DNA of 56,940 nucleotides, taken from the NCBI GenBank assembly GCA_017476425.1, contig JAFUZV010000152.1, positions 1 through 56,940 on the forward strand, written 5' to 3'. The position numbers were made by a program, and so were the translations under genes. The notes under the pieces are model-generated. The model saw only the letters and a list, made by a program, of their open reading frames with translations, did no database searches and was not told the origin of the DNA. The stretch comes from Selenomonadaceae bacterium. GTDB taxonomy: Bacteria; Bacillota; Negativicutes; Selenomonadales; Selenomonadaceae. Positions 28,167-37,200 of the stretch are shown here, in pieces. Every line of letters starts with the position of its first letter. Position 1 is the first letter of the stretch.

Positions 28167-29382
28167 TCAATCAATAGGCAATTTTATGAGCTTACCTAAA
28201 ATTTCATCCATCTCTTTCGGATGCCAATCACAAACACCACCGAAAGAAGTGAACGTAAATTCACCGAACTTGATTGAACCATCATTAAGACGATAAAAAT
28301 CAACTCTTAAATGAGAGAATCCGGCTGCTAATTTTTCAGCAAGTGCTATCATCTCATCAAGATTGTCCGGTTTTTCAATTTTATGACCACTATTCGGATA
28401 GTTATAAGTAAAAGGCAATAAATTCCAATCGAGATCATAATTATCCATCAACAAGCCATGAGCTCTATTTGATAGGAACATTATGAATTTAACTTTGCCA
28501 CCAAAACACCAAAATTTATAATCGAAAAGATCGCCGTTTTCATTCTCAAGATATTTTTCAGCAATGATCTTGAGCGGCACATCTTTATATTGCGTCAGAA
28601 ATCTGATATTCACAGGATTCTTTTGCATCCACAAATCAAATTTTTTCTTTGCTGCCGGAATATCAAATTTTGACTTGTCTCTTACTATTGCATTCCATTC
28701 ACTTCCGGTATTGCACTTCAAAGCAAATTGATTCGGCAATTTATCAAAATCAATATCGTCAAATTTATCCCAAACACCGAGCAAAGGAACTAAATATTCT
28801 TCTCCAATTTGCTCTTTGATATAATCTCTAACCAAGTATTTATTGCACATAATCGTTTTTATAGGTTGACGATCATAAAGTTTTAACCATTGAATTTTTT
28901 CATTAAAAGTTTTTGGGTGATCTAAATTTAAATTTTTACCGGTTTTGAGTTTGTACCAACATTTGATGAACAAAGGATATTCTGATTCCGGAAGATTTTC
29001 ATAAGGCGTTAAGCCATCAAAAAAGTCGATTTCAAGAATATTTTTGAGGTTGAGGGCATTACAAGTTGAAAGCATTTCTTCACGAATTGCTTTTCTCGCC
29101 GAAAGCAGAACAAGATCATTTTCACCAATGTCAGCAAGATCAATTTGAATTATCGGCTTACCGAGCAATTCCTGAGAGACAATCCCCCCCCCCCCCTATG
29201 TTTTTATTAAAGGTCACAACAAAGCCATTTACCTTGTCAGAAAGTCCAACTTCAGAAAAATAGATCATCATAAATTTACCGACACCACCTGCGCCATAAA
29301 TAAAAATTTTGTCGTAAGCATTAAGACGCTCAGGCAATTTATAGAAGCAGGAAGATTTGAATTTTTCTTCAACGGTTTTCAT
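28167..29382 (-). pseudogene. TupA-like ATP-grasp gene, out of frame at a G13 tract (phase-variable, currently off)
   Basis: Two adjacent open frames make one gene of about 405 codons of the same family as its neighbour. The first part (from ATG 29382, after GAGGTGA) has SCFYKLPERL and FIYGAGGVGKF; after the G run it stops within eight codons. The second part, in the shifted frame, continues the module: LLGKPIIQIDLADI, FNEKIQWLKLYDRQ, EEYLVPLLGVWDKFDDI, DLFDYKFWCF, SIKFGEFTF. Removing one G from the run (13 to 12) joins them exactly and aligns with the duplicated neighbour. The homopolymer is thus the only defect. I call it a contingency gene in the off state rather than a decayed pseudogene; a sequencing error in the run is the alternative. 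Confidence 0.85.
29184..29196. repeat. Homopolymer C13/G13 tract (candidate phase-variation switch)
   Basis: Thirteen consecutive C on the plus strand (G in the coding strand) inside an AT-rich gene, directly at the frame break of the TupA-like gene. Confidence 0.95.
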
Positions 29383-29440
29383 AAAAAGTCACCTCATAAA
29401 ATCTAATGAAAAAATTTTTGAATGGAATTACAATGTTTTC

Positions 29441-29470
29441 AGTTTAGCACATTGATTAAATGAAAGTCAA
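29441..29470 (-). promoter_or_regulatory. Promoter for the phase-variable TupA-like gene
   Basis: TTGACT, 18-nt spacer, TAAACT with extended TGC upstream of the -10. Confidence 0.5.
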
Positions 29471-29616
29471 TAATTATTTGTACGAACAATTTTTAAGATC
29501 AAAATTTATTTAAAAAATTTGTTTTAAAGGATTTTGCATTTCAAAGCAGAAAAGATTTAAAGAAATATTTTAGAAATTATTTTTATGAGCGACAAAAAAT
29601 TTTGGAGTGATATAAG

Positions 29617-32496
29617 GTGAAAATTTTTCGTGCAATTTTTCTTCTCTCATTTATGATCGCTATGCAAATTTATATAATTGAAACTACAGAGGCAAACTCC
29701 AAACAAGTTTTAAGAGTTGGATATTTGCCGAATACAGGATTTATAGATGAAAATTGGAACGGACATTATGTCGGCTACGGTTATGAATATATGGAATCGT
29801 TATCAACATATGGTAATTGGAATTTTGTTTATGTTCCTTATAAAACGTGGAAAAAATTAGGCTTAGCACTTCAAAATAATGAAGTCGATATTATACCTTG
29901 TATGCCGGGCAATTATAGAATGTTTCCAAATACAACGAGAACTGATCACGTTGTCGGACGTTTTGCAATGGGTCTTGTTATCAATGATTTAAATATCAAT
30001 TCTAATATTAAGATCGGCAACCTTAATTCAAATTATCCTGTGCCTTCATTGCCTTCAATAGCTGAAATGGAAAATTTTAGTTATGAGATGATTAATTATG
30101 ATAATTATTATGAATTAATCAACGCATTTAATAATGGTGAAGTCGATGGCTATATTGATGCTATGCTTTATTCTAAACGATACAAAAATTTACTTGCGAT
30201 CTTCGACAGACAAAGTTATAGATTGTTAGTTCGATCAAGTGATACTGAATTACTTACACAACTCAACGCCGCTATGGATAATATGTTACTTAATCAGCCG
30301 GATATTAGGGATCGTCTCAATGCAAAATATCAAAACAATAAAAGTCTTCCGTTGATTTTAACTCGTCAAGAACGTGAATATCTCACTGAGAAGAAAAAAT
30401 TGATCGCTTTAGTCAAGGCTAATCAAAAACCTTTTACTTATTCTGAAGACGGACAAATTAAAGGCTCTATAGTAGACATTGTTAATAAAATTGCTGAAGA
30501 TTTAAATGTTAGCGTTGAAATTAAAGAGACTAATTCTATTGCTGAAGTTTCACAATTACTTCAAAATGGTGAAGCAGATTTTTTTGCTGATCCTATTTGT
30601 GATTTTAGCTGGGCAAACAGTTTTAATATCAATTTGACTCAACCATATTTAGAAATTGAATATGCTGCCGTTAAGCGTCAAGGCAGTACTGTTGAAAATC
30701 CTATTGTCGCTTGCTGTTCTAAACTTGTTTATACTAAGTCTTATATTGAGCCGCATTTTCCAAAAGATCGCAGACTTTATGTCGATACTATTGAAGATGC
30801 TTTTTATGCTGTAAGTGATGGCAGAGCTGATATTTTATTTGTTCCACGTCATCAAGCTAATTATCTAATTGAGGCTACGGACACTTATAATTTAATTCCA
30901 ACGCCGGAAAGTTATTTTAAAGATTCGATCTGTCTAGGTGTTTATAATTATGGTGATCCGCGTCTTTGGCATATTCTCAATAAAGAGATCAATCATTTAG
31001 ATCCTGCTTTTATTCAAAATAAAATTAATAAAATTCAAAGTAGCAACGTTCATTTTTCACTGAAATGGTTAATTTATCGTCATCCTATGAAAGTTGTTTT
31101 TGCTGTTGCACTCATAGCGGCTTTGATCGTCAGTGCAATTTGGTATAGAAATAAAATGCGCAGAAAACATCTTGAAATTATTCAACATATGGCTTACACC
31201 GATGCACGTTATGATCTGCCTAATCTTGTCTGGCTTGAAAGTGAAATGCCCGGACTTTTGGAAAAAAGACGATTAGCCGGAGCAAAAGATAAAATCTTTG
31301 TTGCAGTGCTTGCGATTGAAAGAAAAGTTGCGATTGTTTCTCAATATGGTGAGGAACTTTTAATTAAGCATATGCAGTCAATGGCGACTCAACTCAACAA
31401 AAAAATTTGGGTACTTATGACGGCGGCAGGTATTGATGCAGGTCATTTGATTTGCATATGTCACGAAATGAACGCTGAAAAAATTTCAGAACTTATAAAT
31501 GAGACTATGCCGGACTACAGTTACATTGAAACGAAAGATTCAAAAATTTGGTTGCATATGAAAGCCGGAATTTGTGAATATAAGCTGAGTGATTATTCAG
31601 TGCGTCAAGTTGTTGAACGTGCTAATGTTGCTTGCCATGAGCCGGCAAAAGATGATGTAAATATTTTCGGTGACAAGTTACAAGAAAAAATCATTCTTCA
31701 ACATAAAATTGAAAGTCATATGGAAAAGGCTTTAGAAGATGGTGAGTTTAAAGCGTGGTATCAGCCGAAATATGATATTAAGACTCGTAGAATTGTTGGA
31801 GCTGAGGCTTTGGTAAGGTGGCAAAGTTCCGATATGGGATTTATGCCGCCGGGCGTATTCATTCCGCTGTTTGAAAAGAATGGATTTGTGATCCCTGTGG
31901 ATTATTCGATCTTAGAGCAAGCATTTCAGTTACAGAAAAGTCGATTAGCGGCAGGAAAAGAAGTTGTTCCGATCAGTGTTAATCAATCACGTTTGCATAT
32001 GACTGAAGAAGGTTATCTTGATAAGATCAAAGCGATCATTGATAAATATAAAATTTCGCCGACAGGTTTAATTGAACTTGAGGTAACAGAAACGGTTTTC
32101 GGTGACTTCGATCAAAATACAAATCAAAAACGTGCAGCATACATTGTTAGTAAACTGCACGAAATGGGATTTACAATTTCTGTTGACGATTTCGGCTCCG
32201 GTTATTCATCGTTTATGATGTTAAACTATTTACCGATGGACGTTATGAAGATCGATCGATCGCTTTTGAATGCGTCCGGTGATTCTCAACGAATGAGGAA
32301 TATTTTAGGTAATGTCATTAAACTCGGTCGAACTCTCAATATGCAAGTTATCTGCGAAGGTATTGAGACGAAAGAACAAGAAGAATTATTACTTGAACTT
32401 GGCTGTCATTATGGTCAAGGATTCTTGAATGCTAAGCCGATGCCTGTTGATGATTTCGTTGCCTTCTTTGAAAAGCGAAATGCTGAAGTTGCTTAA
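29617..32496 (+). CDS. Membrane EAL-domain c-di-GMP phosphodiesterase with two periplasmic sensor domains
   Basis: Likely lowers c-di-GMP in response to an external ligand. Order in 959 residues: signal peptide or first helix (~1-25), two SBP_bac_3-type ligand-binding domains (~30-235 and ~250-480), a transmembrane helix (~491-510), a degenerate GGDEF domain (~525-690; YTDARYDLPN remains but no GGDEF motif), and an EAL domain (~700-950). EAL catalytic residues look intact: AEALVRW (E730), VNQSRLH, ELEVTET, VDDFGSGYSS, MKIDRSLL, CEGIETKEQ and GQGFLNAKP. GTG 29617 follows GGAGTGATATAAG. It is a single-gene unit ended by a terminator. The ligand is unknown. Confidence 0.88.
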   Translation: MKIFRAIFLLSFMIAMQIYIIETTEANSKQVLRVGYLPNTGFIDENWNGHYVGYGYEYMESLSTYGNWNFVYVPYKTWKKLGLALQNNEVDIIPCMPGNYRMFPNTTRTDHVVGRFAMGLVINDLNINSNIKIGNLNSNYPVPSLPSIAEMENFSYEMINYDNYYELINAFNNGEVDGYIDAMLYSKRYKNLLAIFDRQSYRLLVRSSDTELLTQLNAAMDNMLLNQPDIRDRLNAKYQNNKSLPLILTRQEREYLTEKKKLIALVKANQKPFTYSEDGQIKGSIVDIVNKIAEDLNVSVEIKETNSIAEVSQLLQNGEADFFADPICDFSWANSFNINLTQPYLEIEYAAVKRQGSTVENPIVACCSKLVYTKSYIEPHFPKDRRLYVDTIEDAFYAVSDGRADILFVPRHQANYLIEATDTYNLIPTPESYFKDSICLGVYNYGDPRLWHILNKEINHLDPAFIQNKINKIQSSNVHFSLKWLIYRHPMKVVFAVALIAALIVSAIWYRNKMRRKHLEIIQHMAYTDARYDLPNLVWLESEMPGLLEKRRLAGAKDKIFVAVLAIERKVAIVSQYGEELLIKHMQSMATQLNKKIWVLMTAAGIDAGHLICICHEMNAEKISELINETMPDYSYIETKDSKIWLHMKAGICEYKLSDYSVRQVVERANVACHEPAKDDVNIFGDKLQEKIILQHKIESHMEKALEDGEFKAWYQPKYDIKTRRIVGAEALVRWQSSDMGFMPPGVFIPLFEKNGFVIPVDYSILEQAFQLQKSRLAAGKEVVPISVNQSRLHMTEEGYLDKIKAIIDKYKISPTGLIELEVTETVFGDFDQNTNQKRAAYIVSKLHEMGFTISVDDFGSGYSSFMMLNYLPMDVMKIDRSLLNASGDSQRMRNILGNVIKLGRTLNMQVICEGIETKEQEELLLELGCHYGQGFLNAKPMPVDDFVAFFEKRNAEVA

Positions 32497-32522
32497 AAAT
32501 AATTTAAATAAAATTTTTTAAC

Positions 32523-32548
32523 AATCTGCCTTTAAGGTGGATTTTTTA
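32523..32548 (+). terminator. Terminator after the EAL gene
   Basis: An 8-bp stem AATCTGCC/GGTGGATT (two G-U pairs) with a 5-nt loop and a T-run. Confidence 0.7.
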
Positions 32549-32576
32549 TTGACTTCAAATCACAATCGTATATACT
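32549..32576 (+). promoter_or_regulatory. Promoter of the toxin-antitoxin operon
   Basis: TTGACT, 16-nt spacer, TATACT, about 30 nt before the antitoxin ATG. Confidence 0.55.
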
Positions 32577-32591
32577 ATTAAGCATATGATT
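32564..32591. promoter_or_regulatory. Candidate antitoxin operator (inverted repeat over the -10)
   Basis: Arms AATCGTAT and ATATGATT match as inverted repeats at 7 of 8 positions, separated by 12 nt, and they span the -10 element. Autorepression through such a site is usual for Phd/YefM antitoxins. Confidence 0.35.
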
Positions 32592-32606
32592 ATAGGAAGT
32601 GATTTT

Positions 32607-32888
32607 ATGAAATTTTATTCCATTCGTGAATTGAGAACTGAAACTAAAAATATTTATGAAAATATTATTCAAAATGGTGAGGCTGTAATAACTAACAACG
32701 GCAAGCCATCAATGCTTATGATCAATATTTCTGAAGATAATTTTGATGAAATTTTGCGTGCTGTTCGTCAAGCTCGTGCAATGATTGCTTTTAATTCTAT
32801 GAAAATGATTGCTGCAAAAAATAATCATATGTCTGAAGATGAAATTAATGCTGAAATTGAAAAATATCGGAGTGAAAAATTAAATTGA
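32607..32888 (+). CDS. Phd/YefM-family antitoxin
   Basis: Predicted to bind and neutralise the PIN toxin encoded next and to repress their shared promoter. The 93-residue protein opens with the Phd/YefM fold signature (YSIRELRTETKNIYENI, then GEAVITNNGKPSMLM), followed by a helical, charged C-terminus that would wrap the toxin. ATG 32607 follows GGAAGTGATTTT. The ATG at 32586, in frame, lies before this ribosome site and is rejected. The stop overlaps the toxin start by four bases (TTGA), so the two are translationally coupled. Confidence 0.85.
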   Translation: MKFYSIRELRTETKNIYENIIQNGEAVITNNGKPSMLMINISEDNFDEILRAVRQARAMIAFNSMKMIAAKNNHMSEDEINAEIEKYRSEKLN

Positions 32889-33277
32889 TTGCAGTTTTAG
32901 ACACAAATGTATTAGTTTCAGCACTCTGGTCATCAAATGGTAAGGCAGCATACATACTTCAAAAAGTAATTGCAGGAGATTTAAAACTTTGCCACAGTTA
33001 TCAAATTTTGACAGAATATCGAGAAGTTTTATTACGTCCAAAATTCAAATTTAAAGATTGGCAAGTTAATTTTCTACTTGAAACTATCGAAAAAGATGGA
33101 TTTTCAGTAATTCCAACTTCATTGCCAAATATTAAATTTATTGATGAATCAGACAGAATTTTTTATGAGGTTGCAAAATTTTGTAATGCACCACTTGTAA
33201 CTGGAAATTTGAAACATTTTCCTAATGACGATTGCATTATGACCGTTTCAGACTTCTACCAAAGTATATTTCAGTAA
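32885..33277 (+). CDS. PIN-domain toxin (COG1569-type ribonuclease)
   Basis: Predicted metal-dependent ribonuclease. The 130-residue protein matches the short PIN family paired with Phd/YefM or RHH antitoxins. Acidic metal ligands are visible: Asp6 in AVLDTNVLVSAL, Glu in LTEYREVL, Asp in DESDRIFYEVA, and the late Asn/His region VTGNLKHFP. TTG 32885 is the start and overlaps the antitoxin stop. No T-rich terminator follows; a GC hairpin at 33315-33337 lacks the T-run. Stabilisation of this chromosomal segment or abortive defence are possible roles, neither shown by the sequence. Confidence 0.85.
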   Translation: MIAVLDTNVLVSALWSSNGKAAYILQKVIAGDLKLCHSYQILTEYREVLLRPKFKFKDWQVNFLLETIEKDGFSVIPTSLPNIKFIDESDRIFYEVAKFCNAPLVTGNLKHFPNDDCIMTVSDFYQSIFQ

Positions 33278-33337
33278 ATTGAATTTGCCAAATAATGGAT
33301 TTTTTTATCAAAAAGCGGCGTAATAAATATAAGCCGC

Positions 33338-33370
33338 AATTCTTAATTGACAATTTAACAATTAAGAATT
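33338..33370. repeat. Perfect 12-bp inverted repeat (AATTCTTAATTG) with 9-nt loop
   Basis: Arms 33338-33349 and 33359-33370 are exact reverse complements. The seven-base-periodic AATTNNN pattern resembles the other heptad families in this window. Confidence 0.7.
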
Positions 33371-33380
33371 AAAATAAATA

Positions 33381-33540
33381 CGTGAGAGAAAACCAAACTC
33401 ACGAAAATAAAACTACCGTGGGACACACGGGAAGTAACGCCTTTGGAGAGCGTGTAAGACCGACGAACTTAGCAAACTGAATTGCAAGGCAGTGCTCGTT
33501 GAATTAGGAATCCACCGGCTTTAGCCGTGTGGAGTGTCAA
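33381..33540 (+). ncRNA. Solo IS200/IS605-type right end with omega-RNA-like fold
   Basis: No reading frame fits this stretch, yet it is highly structured and more GC-rich than its surroundings. Hairpins: CGTGAG/CTCACG (33381-33403), CCGTG/CACGG (33416-33430), and a 3' hairpin CCACCGGC/GCCGTGTGG (33512-33532) followed by AGTGTCAA. The phrases ACCGTGGGACACACGGG and GGCTTTAGCC plus a terminal GTGTCAA recall the right ends of TnpB-bearing IS605-group elements, whose ends encode the TnpB guide RNA. No tnpA or tnpB is in the window, so this is a remnant or solo element. The abrupt 3' edge coincides with the comEA stop codon. Recognition is from memory and needs a covariance or IS search. Confidence 0.55.
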
Positions 33541-34149
33541 TTAAATCCTCAATCGATCTTTGATATTCTCAAATTTTTTATCGCCGATGCCTTTGACGTT
33601 TTTGATCTCTTCAATCGATTTAAAAGAGCCGTTATTTTTTCGATATTCAATGATTCTTTCGGCTGTCTTCGGACCGATACCTTTAAGCGTTGCAAGTTCA
33701 TTAACGTCAGCAGTATTAATATTCACAACGTCGCCATTAGTTGAGGCGGCTTTTTTATTGTCGTTAGCATTTTCGTTTGAAGAATTTTCTTTTTTCGGAT
33801 CGATCTTCTTCTCCGGTATACGAATATGTTGACCATCTTCGATCTTTTCTGCGCCGTTGAAATTTTCAATATCAGCAGTCGGCAATAATCCTCCACAAGC
33901 ATTAATAGCATCGTCAACTCTCAATGAGCCTTCAATGCCTTCAAGTTCCACCATTCCAGGTTTATTGACTGCGCCGGTTACGTAGACATAAATAATTTCT
34001 TTCGGTTGTTCCTCAGAATGACTTTTTGATTTTGAAGTTGCCGCATCTAATTTTATATAATTATCGTCGTCATTTAAATGATAATTCATACCTAAAGCGG
34101 CAGCGGCAATCACTAACAAAATTATCATTGATCTTTTAAACATCGGCAT
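33541..34149 (-). CDS. comEA: ComEA-family DNA-binding/competence protein
   Basis: Membrane-anchored DNA receptor for natural transformation. The 202-residue protein has an N-terminal membrane anchor (MIILLVIAAAALGM), an SLBB domain (~residues 50-112; YVYVTGAVNKPGMVEL, INACGGLLP), a charged linker and a C-terminal double helix-hairpin-helix (VVNINTADVNELATLKGIGPK in two parts, then NVKGIGDKKFENIKDRL). ATG 34149 follows GAGGTGAAAA. No comEC is beside it. The stop codon begins at the very edge of the IS605-like right end, so the insertion event may have set the present end of the gene. The final residues are the expected family ending, so function should be retained. Confidence 0.9.
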   Translation of the reverse strand: MPMFKRSMIILLVIAAAALGMNYHLNDDDNYIKLDAATSKSKSHSEEQPKEIIYVYVTGAVNKPGMVELEGIEGSLRVDDAINACGGLLPTADIENFNGAEKIEDGQHIRIPEKKIDPKKENSSNENANDNKKAASTNGDVVNINTADVNELATLKGIGPKTAERIIEYRKNNGSFKSIEEIKNVKGIGDKKFENIKDRLRI

Positions 34150-34197
34150 AAATTTTCACCTCTTAATGCTAATTATATCAGAAATTTTTAATTGTAC

Positions 34198-34231
34198 AAA
34201 AAAATCCGTTAATCAAATTTAATCAACGGAT
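34198..34231 (-). terminator. Terminator after smc
   Basis: A 7-bp stem ATCCGTT/AACGGAT with a 14-nt loop and a run of seven T on the minus strand. Confidence 0.75.
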
Positions 34232-34242
34232 AAATTTAAAAT

Positions 34243-37200
34243 TCATTCATCAAGTTTTATCGAAAGCATTTTTGAAACGCCATCATTGTCGATCGTCACG
34301 CCGTAGATTCGATCTAAAAATTGCATTGTCGTCTTGCGATGAGTGATCATTATAAATTGAGTATTCAACGAAAATTCTTTCAAGAAACCGCCGAAACGAA
34401 TTAAATTAGCCTCGTCAAGCGGCGCATCAACTTCATCAAGTATGCAGAATGGTGACGGCTTGAATTTTAAGAATGAGAACAACAATGCTATAACTGTCAG
34501 TGCACGCTCACCACCGGATAACATTGAAAGCGGCTGACGCTTTTTTTGTGGTAGCGTCACCATTATCTCAACGCCGGTATTTAAAATGTCGTCTTTGTTT
34601 GTTAATTCAAGTTGTGCCTTACCACCGCCGAAAAGTTTTGTGAATGTCTCTGCAAAGAAGTTTTGTATTTTTAAAAAGGCAGAATCGAATTGTGAAATGA
34701 TTTTTTCGTCGATCTCATCAACCAACACTTGTAAATTTTTCTTAGCCGTCTGCAAGTCCTCAAGCTGTTTTCTTAAAAATTCACAGCGATTATTTAATTC
34801 TTCAAATTCTTGTGGAGCATTAGGATTGACTGCGCCGATCGTTTCGATCTCAACCGTTAAATTATTGATTCGCTCTGCAATCTCTTCTGCCGTCAAAATC
34901 TCTTCTGCCTCTAAAATTTTAAATTCCGCATTCCGAATTCCGAATTCCGAATTAATTTTCTCTTCGCAGTCAGCGATCAAAATTTTTAATTGTGATACTG
35001 TTAATTCAATTTCGTGGAGTTGATTCTTTGCCATTGAGATTTTTCGATTCAATTCACGCAAAATTTTTTCTGACACAGCGATCGCCGCCAAAATCTCTAA
35101 CTTTGATTCTTGCAACGATTTTATTAACTCTAAACCATAAGCCAGCCGAGTCCGTGTTAATTCATCTTCTTTGTTGAGTTTTGCAATTTCGACAGCATCG
35201 CCGGATAAATTTTTTAATAAAGTTTTCTCCTCAACGTGAAAATTTTTTAATTGCGTTTCATCATCAGAAATTTTATTTTGAAGTTGATTAAATTGACTTT
35301 CAAGTTGAAAAATTTTCTGTTCGTCTATAGCACAATCAATTTCTAACTGATTCAACTGCCTGCTAAGAATTTTATATTGTTCCTCAGTCTTTGAAAGTTC
35401 CAATTTCGATCGCTTGAAATTCTCTTGTGCCTTCTCAAAACCAAAATTTATCGCTGCGATCTGATCGGAATTATTTTTTTTGCGTTTATGGAGTTCACTA
35501 ATTGAAGTCTCAAATTTATTAACAGAATCGATCAAATTATTCAAAATAATTTTTTTATCAGCGATTAATTTTTCAATTTGATTGAGTTCAGCACGGTTTT
35601 CAGCTGACTTGACATTTAGATCGTTGAGAATTTTATTTTTAGATTCAATATCAGTATTCAAATTGTTAATCGTCATCAACGAAATTTCTAATTGCGATTT
35701 TAGATCGTCGATCTTAGAATTAACAGCGATCAGATCAGTTTTCAGCGTTTCGATCTCACCAACTCGACTGAAAATATTACTCTCTGACTGCTTGACACTT
35801 CCGCCGGAAATTGATCCGCCAACATTCAAAAGTTCACCGTCAAGCGTAACAATTCTAACTTGATATTTTTTTGAAATTAGCAGTGCATTATCAAAATTAT
35901 CAACAATCAAAGTTTTTGACAGTAAAAAGTCAGCTATTAATTTAAAACGATTTTCAGTTTCAATCAGTGAATTTGCAAAGCCGATCGCTCCGATCGCGTC
36001 GACGGTAAATAAATTTGTTGGTGCAACGATTCGATTTAACGGTAAAAATGTTACACGTCCGAGTTTTTCACGCTTGAGAAATTCTATCGCTAATTTCGCC
36101 GTTTGTTCGTCAGCCGTTACGATATTTTGGACATTGCCGCCAAGTGCGATCTCAATCGCCGTTGCAAATTTTTTCGGAACAATGAAAAGTTCACCAACTG
36201 CACCGAAAATATTTTTTCGCCAAAATTCATTACTCTTCAAAATCGCTTTCGGAGCTCGTGCAAAGCCTTCATAATTCTGTTGCATTCTTTGAAGTATCTG
36301 CAGACGGCTTTCAATCGAATTACGCTGCTTGATCAGATCATCAAAATTCTTTTGCAAGTTGTTTGAATTGTCATTTTCAGCCTTCAATGAAATTTTTAAT
36401 TCGTTTAATGAATTGCTGATTTGTTCAATTTCAAGTGTCGTTGATTCTTGCAGTTTTGTTAATGACATTTGATCCTGCGTCAAATTTTCAATCTCGGCTT
36501 GTAATTTCGATTTATCATCTGTAATTGATCGTTGATTTTTCTCCGCCGCCGTTAAATCGTGTTCAATTATCAACATTTCATTTTTTGCCGCTGATAATTT
36601 TTGTTGTAAAGTCGATATAGCTTGTTCACATTCACGTTGATACTTTGTCTGATCTTTCAAAAGCGTTTCAAGTTCAGTAAATTCTTTCTGCGTTGCAAGC
36701 AATGAAGATTTTTTGATCTGAAATTCGTTATGCTGTTCATCTAAATTTCTCTTTAATAACGCAAGATTTTTTTTCGCTGATTCAAGACTTGACGATAATT
36801 TTTTTTGACGCTGAATGAGTTGATCATAATTATTGCGTCCTAAACTTTGACGCTCATTTAATTTTGAAATATCGTTTGTAATTTTTTCAAGTTGTTGACG
36901 AATTTGTTCATTAGACTCTGACTGTTGAAAAATTTTCTGTTCAGCGTCAAGATTTTCTTTGTGAAGTCGTTCTTTTTTAGCCTCTTCAATGTTAAGCTGC
37001 GTTGTTAGTTGCGTAAAATTTTCACTGATCGACATTAAATTTTGAGATTGATTATTAAGTTCCTCAAAAAAATTTCTACGCTTGCGATCAAGTTCAATCA
37101 TTCGCAGTCTATGTCGCTGTTCATTAAGTGAATTATATTTGATCGTCAACTTTGCCTGTTCAGCAAGCGGCTTTAATTGCGTTTCAAGTTCCGCTAAAAT

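Noticed and set aside
28167..29382. Two independent small genes
   Set aside because: The halves are consecutive parts of one domain and are joined by removing one G from the homopolymer.
31180..31690. Active diguanylate cyclase in the EAL protein
   Set aside because: The GGDEF signature is absent; only the fold-opening DxxYDLPN-like segment remains.
33315..33337. Terminator for the PIN toxin gene (stem GCGGC/GCCGC)
   Set aside because: No T-run follows the hairpin; it may belong to the IS remnant instead.
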